Positions 39,806 through 48,325 of a stretch of DNA of 64,000 bases are shown piece by piece. The position numbers and the translations under genes are program-made. The DNA comes from Viola odorata (Eukaryota; Streptophyta; Magnoliopsida; Malpighiales; Violaceae), in NCBI GenBank assembly GCA_963691705.1, contig OY829541.1:37279661-37343660 (forward strand), read 5' to 3'. Each line of letters starts with the position of its first letter. Within the stretch, counting starts at the first letter, position 1. A model generated the notes under the pieces. That model saw only the letters and a program-made list of their open reading frames with translations, had not been told where the DNA came from and made no database searches.

Positions 39806-40388
39806 GGAATACAGGCCGAGCCCATGAGAAGCCTCGGCAGCTTGGTGGCCGAGCGCTAGTCCTTCCAAAAGGCCAAGCGTTAGAGTGAAGCCCATCCTTT
39901 CTCAAGCCCGCGGCCTTGCCTTTTAAATAAAGGGTAGTTTAGGTTTTGCCATGTAATAAGCCTCAAGGTATAAATAGAAGGACTTAGCCTCTTTTATACC
40001 TTGTCTTTGATTTGAATTGTGAGTTTATCTCCTTATCAAGACCAAGTAGTTGGCTGAAGCCCTAGGGGTCTTAAACCCGGTTTTCCTTTAAGCATTTCAA
40101 CACCTTTCGGCTTGATCCTTGATCAATTAGGGGAAGGTTTCGAGTGTTGATCCTTGTAAACGTTTGATTGCAAGTTAATCTATTATTTTCCATAAATCCT
40201 TTTCGATAGTCATCCATCTATTTCCGCTGCCTTAAACACTCCCTAACATCCAAATATTCCGCACTCCTTCATCCAAATCCGTGCTCAATATCAGCAAGCT
40301 CAAGTTATCATCCTCCTAAAGAAGACTAGATCCGAAGAGGCTCCACTATTCGACCTCAATCCATCCAAAGGAGGGACGAATGTTATCA
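39706..40388 (+). repeat. 3' LTR of element G (683 bp)
   Basis: It starts TGATACGAGCTCAAGG and ends ..GAATGTTATCA. It matches both pieces of the 5' LTR. TATAAATA lies at 39969-39976. AAAAG follows. Confidence 0.93.
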
Positions 40389-40399
40389 AAAAGCCTTGC

Positions 40400-41049
40400 T
40401 GATACAAGCTTGGTTCCGGTTTGGAGCCTTTACACAGATCTAGTCCTCTTTGGGAGGTTGGATCGTCGATTGGATGGATTTGATGGATAGGATAACGTCG
40501 CAAGGAGATTGCGGAATAGATGCAGCGGATTTATGGTTGAAGATGAAGATGTATTGATGAAGAACAACAATAAACTAACTTGCATACACGGTAAACCCTT
40601 CTAGGGATGATTCCTAGATAACCTTACCACAAGCATACAAGGATCTCTCAATCAAGGCCGACCCTTCCATCAACAAGGATGGACAACCCGGTTGTTTTGA
40701 TGAAGAAGATGAAGTGCTGGTTTTAAGAACCCTAAATTACCTAAGCTACACTAGGGTTTGGTCTTAGAGAAATAACATTCAAATCAAAGACAAGTATAAA
40801 AGAGGCTATCTCCTTCTATTTATACTTGTGAGTTATTACAAGGGCTAAGTACCCTAGTACCCTTGGACAAAGGGTCTTGGATATTCGAGCTTGGCAGCCT
40901 AGAAGATGGGCCGAAAGGCTTGGCCTAGACGAAGGATGCCAGTCTTGCCCTAGACGATGGATGCCCGTCTTGCCCTAGACAGAAGGTTCGGCCTAGACAG
41001 AAGTCTTGGCCTAGACGCACATCTTAGCCTAGACAGCAGGCTCGTATCA
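40400..41049 (-). repeat. Element I: solo LTR (650 bp)
   Basis: The minus strand starts TGATACGAGCCTGCTG and ends ..AAGCTTGTATCA. It is flanked by a perfect duplication CTTGC (40395-40399 and 41050-41054), with no primer site or polypurine tract on either side. It is therefore a solo LTR left by LTR-LTR recombination. It inserted into old element K next to G. The U3 has a short tandem repeat at about 40920-41045. Confidence 0.93.
40920..41045 (-). repeat. Tandem repeat in the U3 of solo LTR I
   Basis: About six degenerate units carry CCTAGAC followed by a 10-20 bp variable part often containing GTCTTG. This parallels the U3 repeat of the F/N LTRs but has a different sequence. Confidence 0.7.
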
Positions 41050-41574
41050 CTTGCCTTGGGCAAAAAAAAAAAAAAAGGTGAGACGGTTTGCCCTTTGACA
41101 TGGTCGGACATTGCTGAGAGGCCGAGAGGCACGAGAGGGTGTGGCCTCGAGATGTGGAATGTGGTTGAGAGTTACATGCAAGCTTAGGCGAGAAGCCGGA
41201 CGAGCGTGTCTCGGAGAATTGGAGAAGTCTCGCTGGTCCTGCATGTGAGTGATGGTCGAGGGCAAGAGAAGCCTTGCTACGAGATGTATATGAGCGACGT
41301 AGGTGATGGACCTGAGTATCAAGGACTCGCCGTAGTCGGGCGAGTACACGAGAAGTAGAGACTGGCTTAGGCGTTAGTCTTGGCTTCGACTAAGCCTTAA
41401 GAGTGTGGATCCGAGTCGGTAGTAAGTCTTATCATATGATATGCACAAGATGAAGTTACACGAGAGTCCTCGTAGACTACTGTCAAGGACAGGGAAAAGA
41501 CTGACCTAGATGGATACAGAAGTATCAACGATTATGTAGATTGAGGAGTGAGAATGCATATGATGGATAGTTAG
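41050..41574 (+). other. Old element K: middle remnant
   Basis: After solo LTR I comes a run of A and then 500 bp of decayed sequence without a recognisable domain. It ends at GTTAG, where element J inserted. By position it belongs to the same old host as 26024-27114. I see no gene in it. Confidence 0.45.
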
Positions 41575-42666
41575 TGATACGATCCCAAGATGTATCACGC
41601 GACTACATGGACAAAAGCGTCAAGACATGATGGAGCAGATGGAGTCCGATCAAAGGTCCGAAAGACTTGATGGAAACCTCTACGTGTTCTGTTTATTGTG
41701 TCCAAGTGTCAGAGCATTCGGACAAGTAGATCTCAAGGAGATTCGAGATGACAATCTCGCACACAACAGTTCTAGGCGCAGACACAATAGGCAACTTCGT
41801 TGGAATGTAGCCGGCGCTGTACAGGTCCAAATCGTGCGATCGACCACGCGATGGAAACATCACGATGTTATCTTTCATTTGGGACACGATTCAACTCATT
41901 TGGCCTAGTGGTTTAAAAGTTATGGAAGTCTACATTATGGTGCGCAGTCTGTCCGCGAGACAACATACGACTTGAAGTTTTGGCCCAAACCTTGGCCCGA
42001 TGATGGAGAACTCGACATGAGCTGCTGGAATGTATTTAATTATATTTATATTTACTTTAAATTAGTTTTCTTAGTTAATTAGTTAAATAATGGCAACAAC
42101 TTCTGTTTCCATTTATTTAACTAATTAGTTAATTAGTTTCCTTAATTAATTAGTTAAATAAATGGCAGCAACCTTTGTTTCCATTTATTTAATTAATTAA
42201 TTAATTAGTTTATTTAAATTAGTTAATTAAGTTAAGTTCCTTAATTAGAACTCCTACTTCTATTCCTATTAGGGTTTGCTTGTAAACTCTTTATAAGGAG
42301 CCGTTTAGCTCCATTATTGGGTGGCTTTTATTTGATAATTTCAGAACCTTTGTTCTTCAATATTTGCCCCTTGTTCAACGTGTTGAACCTTGTTCTTCTT
42401 GAGTCTGCGATACTTGAGTCGTATACAAGTAAATCTTGGAATTGCGTTATTGTGTCGTTTCTCTTAGTGTGATTCTCACATCGTTGAGTCTAGTCCTAAG
42501 AATCTGATTCAAGATCCTTGACTTGAAATCGATTAGGGCTCTTAGCACAGGTTAGCTAAGTGGTCTAAGCTCGTACTTGTCGAGTTCATTACATCCGCAT
42601 CGAAATCCATCTTTGAACAACGATCAGAATTGGTGCTACGCATCCTAAGCAACTAGGATCGTATCA
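41575..42666 (+). repeat. 5' LTR of element J (1092 bp)
   Basis: It starts TGATACGATCCCAAGATG and ends ..TAGGATCGTATCA. It contains an AT-rich block of TTAATTAG-type repeats (42050-42240) and a TATAAGG box near 42292 followed by a transcribed-type region. Confidence 0.95.
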
Positions 42667-42668
42667 GT

Positions 42669-42681
42669 TGGTAGCGGAGCT
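42669..42681 (+). other. Primer binding site of element J
   Basis: TGGTAGCGGAGCT begins 2 bp after the LTR. Confidence 0.92.
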
Positions 42682-43727
42682 TAAGGCGTTCAAAGATTGG
42701 TAAGTATCTTTAATTGTGTTTTTAGTTTTCATTGCTGAAATCGGTATTCCCTACTACTCCATTCAAAACCGATTTCTTTGCTGTGCTTGGTTCGTTATAT
42801 GTGCAAATTTCTGGTAGTGTCGAAATTGAATTTTAATACATAGCTATTGAAATCTGATTTTGGTGAGAAAGCTCTTGTTGGAAAGCTGAACCTGTTAGGT
42901 TTCTGAATCAAAAAGAATCAAGTGATTTGGACATCGGAGTCAAAAGCTATAGTCGATTTACTAAATTGTGTTTTCTGCCAAATCCTGCACAATTTTCAGT
43001 TGTCGAAATTGGATTTTAATATATAGCTATTGAAGTCCGTTTTAAGTGAAAAAGTATCCATTGGAAGACTGTGTTTGTTGGGCTTCCGAATCAAAAAGAA
43101 TCAGTCAATTCGGAGTTCAGAGTAAAAAGTTCTGATCAAAACACTAAATTGTGTTTTGCTGTCAAAAAAAAAAGAGAAAAAAAAACAGCAACTTCAAAAG
43201 AATCAAGAGAAGGTTGTATTGGATCAAAAAAAAAAAAGAGAAAAAAAAGAAAAGAAAATTCCAAAAGAAAAGAAAGGAATTCAATTCTGCAAATACAATA
43301 ATATATAGAAGTATTTGCACCACAAAAGTCCTATTTATCAAGGAAGCGAATTGAAGTGCGATTGGATATTAAAATTAGAACTGAAATTGAATTTGTTTGA
43401 GTCCTTTCGAGTCAATTTGAGCTTTCTTTGATTCCTTGAAATTGCCTTCTACTCTACTTGCTATTTGTTTGATTGGTTGTTCTTGCAATTACTCAAATAT
43501 CAAGTGTCACCATTCTTTTCAGTGCTAGTTGTCTTTGAGAGTCTTCTTGGAAGCCTTTTTCTTGAACTCTTGAGTCTTATTAACACTTGAACAATTGCAA
43601 GGATTATTTGAGTGAATTTTGTGAGAGTATTAGAGTGTTCAAACACGAGAGTAAACACGTGAGGGAGTGCTAGGATTAGTGCAATTTTACGTTTCTTTTC
43701 GTGTTGTGAATTTACAGGAATTACAGA
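42682..43727 (+). other. Leader of element J with candidate intron 42700-43717
   Basis: GATTG/GTAAGTATC at 42700 is the best donor-like site among the elements, 18 nt after the primer site. Acceptor-like TTTACAG/G lies at 43716-43717, with a second ACAG at 43723-43726 just before ATG 43728. The block ACACGTGAGGGAGTG lies near 43660. A-rich runs lie at 43160-43270. There is also a tandem duplication: 'cgaaattg(a/g)attttaatacatagctattgaa' near 42820 recurs near 43003. Confidence 0.65.
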
Positions 43728-45731
43728 ATGTCTTACACGCAATGGTCTAAGGGGCGAGATTATGAGGATGATGCCTATCCGAGGCAAGGGCGGCATGATA
43801 GGCGTGAAAGGAGGAAGATCTCGGTTGGTTTGAGAGATAAGGCCGAGACATATAACAAAGGTGAGTCAAGGGTAAGACTTCCGCCTTTTGAAGCAGTGTA
43901 CAATCCGAATGCTTACCTGGATTGGGAGCGAGATGTACAATCTATTTTCCGCTACCATGATTATTCGGAAAGGAAGAAACTAGAGCTAGCAGCAGCTGCG
44001 TTTAGTGAAGATGTTAGATGTTGGTGGGAGCAAACTAATCTTAAGCGAGCCAATGCGAGGGATGTACCAATTGAGACCTGGAATGGTATGAAAGCAGTCA
44101 TGAGAAATCGCTTTGTCCCTACTAACTTCAGCCGTGAGCTTCTCCGAAAGTTGGAGACCTTGACACAAGGAAATAAGAGTGTTGAAGAGTACTTTAATGA
44201 GATGGAGATCGCTTTGGAGAGAGCACAAGTCAAGGAGACCAAAAAGGAGACGATGGCAAGATTCTTCAAAGGCCTCAATCGAGAGATAACTGATCCACTA
44301 CATTACACTGAGTTCTTCTACTTAGAGGATATGTTACAAACAACGATCAATATAGAGAAGCAAAGGAAGAAGAGGTCTCTTTATCCTAGTATCAGGCCTA
44401 CGAAATCAAAGGCGAAAGATGAGGAGCAAAAGCAACTTGTGAAAGCTTATGCCGAGTCTGAAATCATAAGGGATATTGAGAGAAAAAGAGGAGAGTTGAG
44501 TGAAAAGAAAGAGAGCAATATTGAGGAAAACAGCCCCTATGAAAAGAGTGAGCATGGGAAAGAAGATGAAATAAAAAACAACCCCCATAAAAATAGCGAG
44601 CATGAGAAAAGAGATGAGAGTTTAAAACACTTGCATGAAAATAAAGAGCATGCAGAGAGTGGCATAATTAAAAAAGGAGAGGTGTGTGTTTATGCCAAGA
44701 GAGAACAAGTGAGGGATGCATTACATGTGCAAAAAATCTGTTTTGGCGCAAGCCACCAAAAACTGAATTTTTGGCCATTGCGCTTAGATTTTCCTAACCC
44801 TAATCCAAATGTTTTCTCTTCTATTATTATTTCTCCTCGTGTGCAGAACAAGAGCAGGCTGTTAGCAGAAGAGAAGCCTCTTACCTTACCACGAAGAAGA
44901 GGGAAAGAGCCTTGCGCATCCGTGGTGCCTATTTCGGCAAACCCTAACCGAAAGGGTATGGTACGGTTTTCTTTTCCTAAGTCTAATTTGGTTGAGTATA
45001 CTAACCTTCTTGATTTGTATAAATCTGATTTTTATTTAAATGATGATGGTTATATGCAAGCACCGAAGGTCAAGTCATATGCCTTTGATAATTACTCGCG
45101 AAAGCGAAAACAGTTTGGTATGATGACTAGGCCGAGAGACATGGATTGTGTTGTCTCTAACACAAATTTAATTGGATTCTCACATGATTTTACATTAGAT
45201 AACTATTCTGCCAAGTGTGAATTTTATGAAAATTTTGTGTTTAAGTCGACAGGATTTGGAGGAGCACTTTTCAGACGCAATCGCTTATATCGGTCGCATG
45301 ATCTTTTGCGAAATTTTGTTGAGCATGATGTGTTTGATGATTGCTTGATGAGCTGCTGTGATTTAATTAATATTACTGGTTTAATTTATGGGAATGATAT
45401 GTCTTCACATGATGTTCCTTTGAGTCTTATTGTTAGTATTGATAAAAAGTCACTTAGTGAAAAATCGCTTGAGGTTACACCTAGGGTTAATCTTTATGCT
45501 AATGATTCTAATTTTTGTGAAGTCTATAAAGATTATTTATTTGACACAAAATCTATGTTTTGTATGCATAAAGGATATCATAGCAAGCATGAGCGCTTCA
45601 TTTGGTTGTGTAGTTTGTTACACGATTTGACTGTGTATTGGTCATATGATGCTAGTTTGATACATCAATATAGCGCAACTATTACTAACATATTCTTTAA
45701 GGATGTTATGCTTTCACATGTTGTTCCTTGA
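43728..45731 (+). CDS. Element J gag fused to diverged pol vestiges (667 codons)
   Basis: The N-terminus is Arg/Asp-rich. Residues 50-230 form a gag core: FEAVYNPNAYLDWERDV, VRCWWEQT, NRFVPTNFSRELLRKL, MARFFKGLNREITD. A long Glu/Lys linker follows, with no CCHC knuckle and no protease. Residues 320-345 (VCVYAKREQVRDALHVQK) match the protease-RT linker of H and B. Residues 485-540 weakly follow the RNase H-integrase linker of H (LIGFSHDFTL for FLGFSQIIPL; LFRRNRLYRSHDLLRNF for LFRRKRLCIPKCSLREL). Residues 570-600 resemble the stretch after the integrase core. All intervening enzyme parts are gone, yet the frame is open. The first half is a clear gag; the tail assignment is an inference. Confidence 0.78.
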   Translation: MSYTQWSKGRDYEDDAYPRQGRHDRRERRKISVGLRDKAETYNKGESRVRLPPFEAVYNPNAYLDWERDVQSIFRYHDYSERKKLELAAAAFSEDVRCWWEQTNLKRANARDVPIETWNGMKAVMRNRFVPTNFSRELLRKLETLTQGNKSVEEYFNEMEIALERAQVKETKKETMARFFKGLNREITDPLHYTEFFYLEDMLQTTINIEKQRKKRSLYPSIRPTKSKAKDEEQKQLVKAYAESEIIRDIERKRGELSEKKESNIEENSPYEKSEHGKEDEIKNNPHKNSEHEKRDESLKHLHENKEHAESGIIKKGEVCVYAKREQVRDALHVQKICFGASHQKLNFWPLRLDFPNPNPNVFSSIIISPRVQNKSRLLAEEKPLTLPRRRGKEPCASVVPISANPNRKGMVRFSFPKSNLVEYTNLLDLYKSDFYLNDDGYMQAPKVKSYAFDNYSRKRKQFGMMTRPRDMDCVVSNTNLIGFSHDFTLDNYSAKCEFYENFVFKSTGFGGALFRRNRLYRSHDLLRNFVEHDVFDDCLMSCCDLINITGLIYGNDMSSHDVPLSLIVSIDKKSLSEKSLEVTPRVNLYANDSNFCEVYKDYLFDTKSMFCMHKGYHSKHERFIWLCSLLHDLTVYWSYDASLIHQYSATITNIFFKDVMLSHVVP

Positions 45732-45772
45732 AGTATTGTTAGTAATCACAGGGAGAAGTCACTTAGTGACTC

Positions 45773-46837
45773 ATGGATGGAATTGTGGAGGAGGACGAGC
45801 GCGAAGATGCTAATGTTGATCCATGGACACTTGAGTCTTCATGGCATGTTTCGGTTTGTAAGTATGAGTTTACATGGAAGCAATGCTTTCAATTTATTTT
45901 ATTTACTTACTTCCTTTCAGTACATGCTACTGTTTTGGGATTATTTCTTAAACTCATATATGGTTTCATTCTTATAACATTATTTGGTTTAATGTTGCTG
46001 CCATTGAGTGTATTATTTAGTATAAGTGGTAGCAAAGAGATCGAAGTAATGCGGACAGCCCATGGACAAGCCAAGCGCTATGGTGCGCGCTTGAGTGTCA
46101 AGATGGTAACTTTGGGAAACCATGGAAGGATGAGTGGATCCTTCAAGATAAGAGCTTGGGTTTGGCAGCACTTACGCCGAAGACGGTCCCTAAACCAAGT
46201 TCAAGCAAGAGCAGCCGCTTGGAGCAATCATCTTACTCGACGCTTTGACATGTTCAAAGACATTACTGCCAAGTTGAATTTACAAGGTTGGTATGGTTCA
46301 ATTTGTGCTTACTTTGATATTACTAACTTAAGGTATTGTGGTGCAGGTCTAGGTACATATTCGAGGTCGAATTTTTTCGAAGGGAGAGGGAATGATGCGA
46401 ATCCTCACACATACCTTAGCATATCATGCGTCTTACCCTTGAAGCGCAAGAGATGGCGACTAAGGAAGCACGAGAGATGGCGAGTATGCTTTGAGCATAT
46501 AATGGGGAAGCTTTCCTGGACAGATTATGCTGAGCAAGATTCGAGGACGAATCTTTCCGAAGAGGGAGGGAATGATACGATCCCAAGATGTATCACGCGA
46601 CTACATGGACAAAAGCGTCAAGACATGATGGAGCAGATGGAGTCCGATCAAAGGTCCGAAAGACTTGATGGAAACCTCTATGTGTTATGTTTATTGTGTC
46701 CAAGTGTCAGAGCATTCGGACAAGTAGATCTCAAGGAGATTCGAGATGACAATCTCGCACACAGCAGTTCTAGGCGCAGACACAATAGGCAACTTCGTTG
46801 GAATTTAGCCGGTGCTGTACAGGTCCAAATCGTGTGA
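45773..46837 (+). CDS. Element J second frame: hydrophobic segment plus integrase C-terminal vestige
   Basis: A 354-codon frame, shifted relative to gag. Residues 35-85 are strongly hydrophobic (FILFTYFLSVHATVLGLFL, then ILITLFGLMLLPLSVLFSI), like one or two membrane segments. Residues 90-200 follow the integrase C-terminus of H: RAWVWQHLRRRRS for GDWVWLHLRRERF, and LNLQGWYGSICAYFDITNLR for the LPSEYGSIHGTFNISDLR region. It then contains YSRSNFFEGRGND and DSRTNLSEEGGNDT, the duplicated 3' module, and ends 265 nt inside the 3' LTR. Whether it is translated is unknown. It may be a decayed frame that stayed open by chance. Confidence 0.55.
   Translation: MDGIVEEDEREDANVDPWTLESSWHVSVCKYEFTWKQCFQFILFTYFLSVHATVLGLFLKLIYGFILITLFGLMLLPLSVLFSISGSKEIEVMRTAHGQAKRYGARLSVKMVTLGNHGRMSGSFKIRAWVWQHLRRRRSLNQVQARAAAWSNHLTRRFDMFKDITAKLNLQGWYGSICAYFDITNLRYCGAGLGTYSRSNFFEGRGNDANPHTYLSISCVLPLKRKRWRLRKHERWRVCFEHIMGKLSWTDYAEQDSRTNLSEEGGNDTIPRCITRLHGQKRQDMMEQMESDQRSERLDGNLYVLCLLCPSVRAFGQVDLKEIRDDNLAHSSSRRRHNRQLRWNLAGAVQVQIV
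46377..46392 (+). other. Extra (upstream) polypurine module in element J
   Basis: CGAAGGGAGAGGGAA is followed by TGATGCGAATCC, preceded by ATTCGAGGTCGAAT. It is a copy of the real module 180 bp downstream, with no LTR after it. Confidence 0.75.
46560..46572 (+). other. Polypurine tract of element J
   Basis: AAGAGGGAGGGAA directly precedes the 3' LTR, after ATTCGAGGACGAATC. Confidence 0.9.
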
Positions 46838-47664
46838 TCGACCATGTGCTGGAAACTTCACGATGTTATCTTTCATTTGGGACAAGATTCAACTCATTTG
46901 GACCAGTGGTTTAAAAGTTATGGAAGTCTACATTATGGTGCGCAGTCTGTCCGCGAGACGACATACGACTTGAAGTTTCGGCCCAAACCTTGGCCCGATG
47001 ATAGAGAACTCGACATGAGCTGCTGGAATGTATTTAATTATATTTATATTTACTTTAAATTAGTTTTCTTAGTTAATTAGTTAAATAATGGCAACAACTT
47101 CTGTTTCCATTTATTTAACTAATTAGTTAATTAGTTTCCTTAATTAATTAGTTAAATAAATGGCAGCAACCTTTGTTTCTATTTATTTAATTAATTAGTT
47201 AATCAGTTTATTTAAATTAGTTAATTAAGTTAAGTTCCTTAATTAGAACTCCTACTTCTATTCCTATTAGGGTTTGCTTGTAAACTCTTTATAAGGAGCC
47301 GTTTAGCTCCATTATTGGGTGGCTTTTATTTGATAATTTCAGAACCTTTGTTCTTCAATATTTGCCCCTTGTTCAACGTGTTGAACCTTGTTCTTCTTGA
47401 GTCTGCAATACTTGAGTCGTATACAAGTAAATCTTGGAATTGCGTTATTGTGTCGTTTCTCTTAGTGTGATTCTTACATCGTTGAGTCTAGTCCTAAGAA
47501 TCCGATTCAAGATCCTTGACTTGAAATCGATTAGGGCTCTTAGCACAGGTTAGCTAAGCGGTCTAAGCTCGTACTTGTCGAGTTCATTACTTCCGCATCG
47601 AAATCCATCTTTGAACAACGATCAGAATTGGTGCTACGCATCCTAAGCAACTAGGATCGTATCA
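46573..47664 (+). repeat. 3' LTR of element J (1092 bp)
   Basis: It is identical in length to 41575-42666, with scattered substitutions only. It is followed by the GTTAG duplication. Confidence 0.95.
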
Positions 47665-47924
47665 GTTAGTGTTCCTAGTCCATGGAATGATTAATAGAAT
47701 GCACAAATCAAGTTGAGCATAATGCGAGTACGAAGCTGAATATAACAACTATGTGATATGAAGGGTTAATTCAGGCAGTGGGAATTGAGCGAGTAACAAC
47801 GAACAAGAGATCAGAAGCGAAGTGTTCCTTTAGAGATTGTCTTGAGCCTTGCATTGCGTATTTGATGAATGTAAGGATGCGAGAGTCAACCCATGGAGAT
47901 GAATCGACGAGGACATCGATGATT

Positions 47925-47939
47925 GAAGTGGGGGAGGAA
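47925..47939 (+). other. Upstream polypurine-like module in K
   Basis: GAAGTGGGGGAGGAA, preceded by GAGGACATCGATGATT. It duplicates the module at 48915-48959 but has no LTR after it. Confidence 0.6.
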
Positions 47940-48011
47940 ATGCACAAGTGATAAACCATTTATACAAACAAAACAAAACAAACAAAAAAATAATTATACA
48001 CATGAGAACCA

Positions 48012-48035
48012 CTGACTCAGACGAACTTGAGCCAG
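48012..48035 (+). other. Hairpin copy 1 in K
   Basis: CTGACTCA, loop GACGAACT, TGAGCCAG. An 8-bp stem with one A-C mismatch. Confidence 0.6.
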
Positions 48036-48227
48036 TAAGATAATTTGTAATGCGCAGTGGCGCATGGCCTGATGGGGCAAAACTATATGGCGCAGTGGCG
48101 CTTGGCCCGGTGGGGGAGAATTACATCGCGCAGAGACGCTTGGCCCGATGGGGCAGAACTATAATGCGTAGAGGCGCATAGCCTGGTGGGGCAGAATTAT
48201 AATACGCATGAAGTACTATGAAACTCA

Positions 48228-48251
48228 CTGGCTCAGATGGACTTGAGCCAG
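48228..48251 (+). other. Hairpin copy 2 in K
   Basis: CTGGCTCA, loop GATGGACT, TGAGCCAG. A perfect 8-bp stem. Confidence 0.65.
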
Positions 48252-48301
48252 GAAAAGGAACTACGATGCGCAGAGGCGCTTGGTCCGATGAGGCAGACTC
48301 A

Positions 48302-48325
48302 CTAGCTCAGACGGACCTGAGCTAG
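48302..48325 (+). other. Hairpin copy 3 in K
   Basis: CTAGCTCA, loop GACGGACC, TGAGCTAG. A perfect 8-bp stem in which both sides of one base pair have changed relative to copy 2 (G-C to A-T). Confidence 0.65.

Larger units (their letters stand above)
27115..40388 (+). mobile_element. Element G: non-autonomous gag-protease element, split by element H
   Basis: Without H it would be 5439 bp, with 683-bp LTRs at both ends. The flanks are AAAGG on the left and AAAAG on the right, a target-site duplication with one mismatch. It keeps gag, zinc knuckle and half a protease. Where RT-RNase H-integrase should be there is an unrelated 600-bp tail. H (minus) sits inside its 5' LTR. It inserted into old element K. 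Confidence 0.9.
41575..47664 (+). mobile_element. Element J: complete non-autonomous Ty3/gypsy element with gag and pol vestiges
   Basis: It is 6090 bp with two 1092-bp LTRs of equal length and high identity by eye. The target-site duplication GTTAG is perfect (41570-41574 and 47665-47669). It encodes a 667-codon gag fusion and a second frame. RT, RNase H and the integrase core are not recognisable. It inserted into old element K. A further copy starts at 63952. Confidence 0.95.

Noticed and set aside
41050..41350. Possible host exon after the A-run at 41060
   Set aside because: The open stretches are short, with no splice context or recognisable domain, and the position is inside the old K element.
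45773..46040. Envelope-like gene in element J
   Set aside because: There is a hydrophobic segment but no signal peptide, cleavage site or env-type layout, and the flanking residues follow integrase instead.
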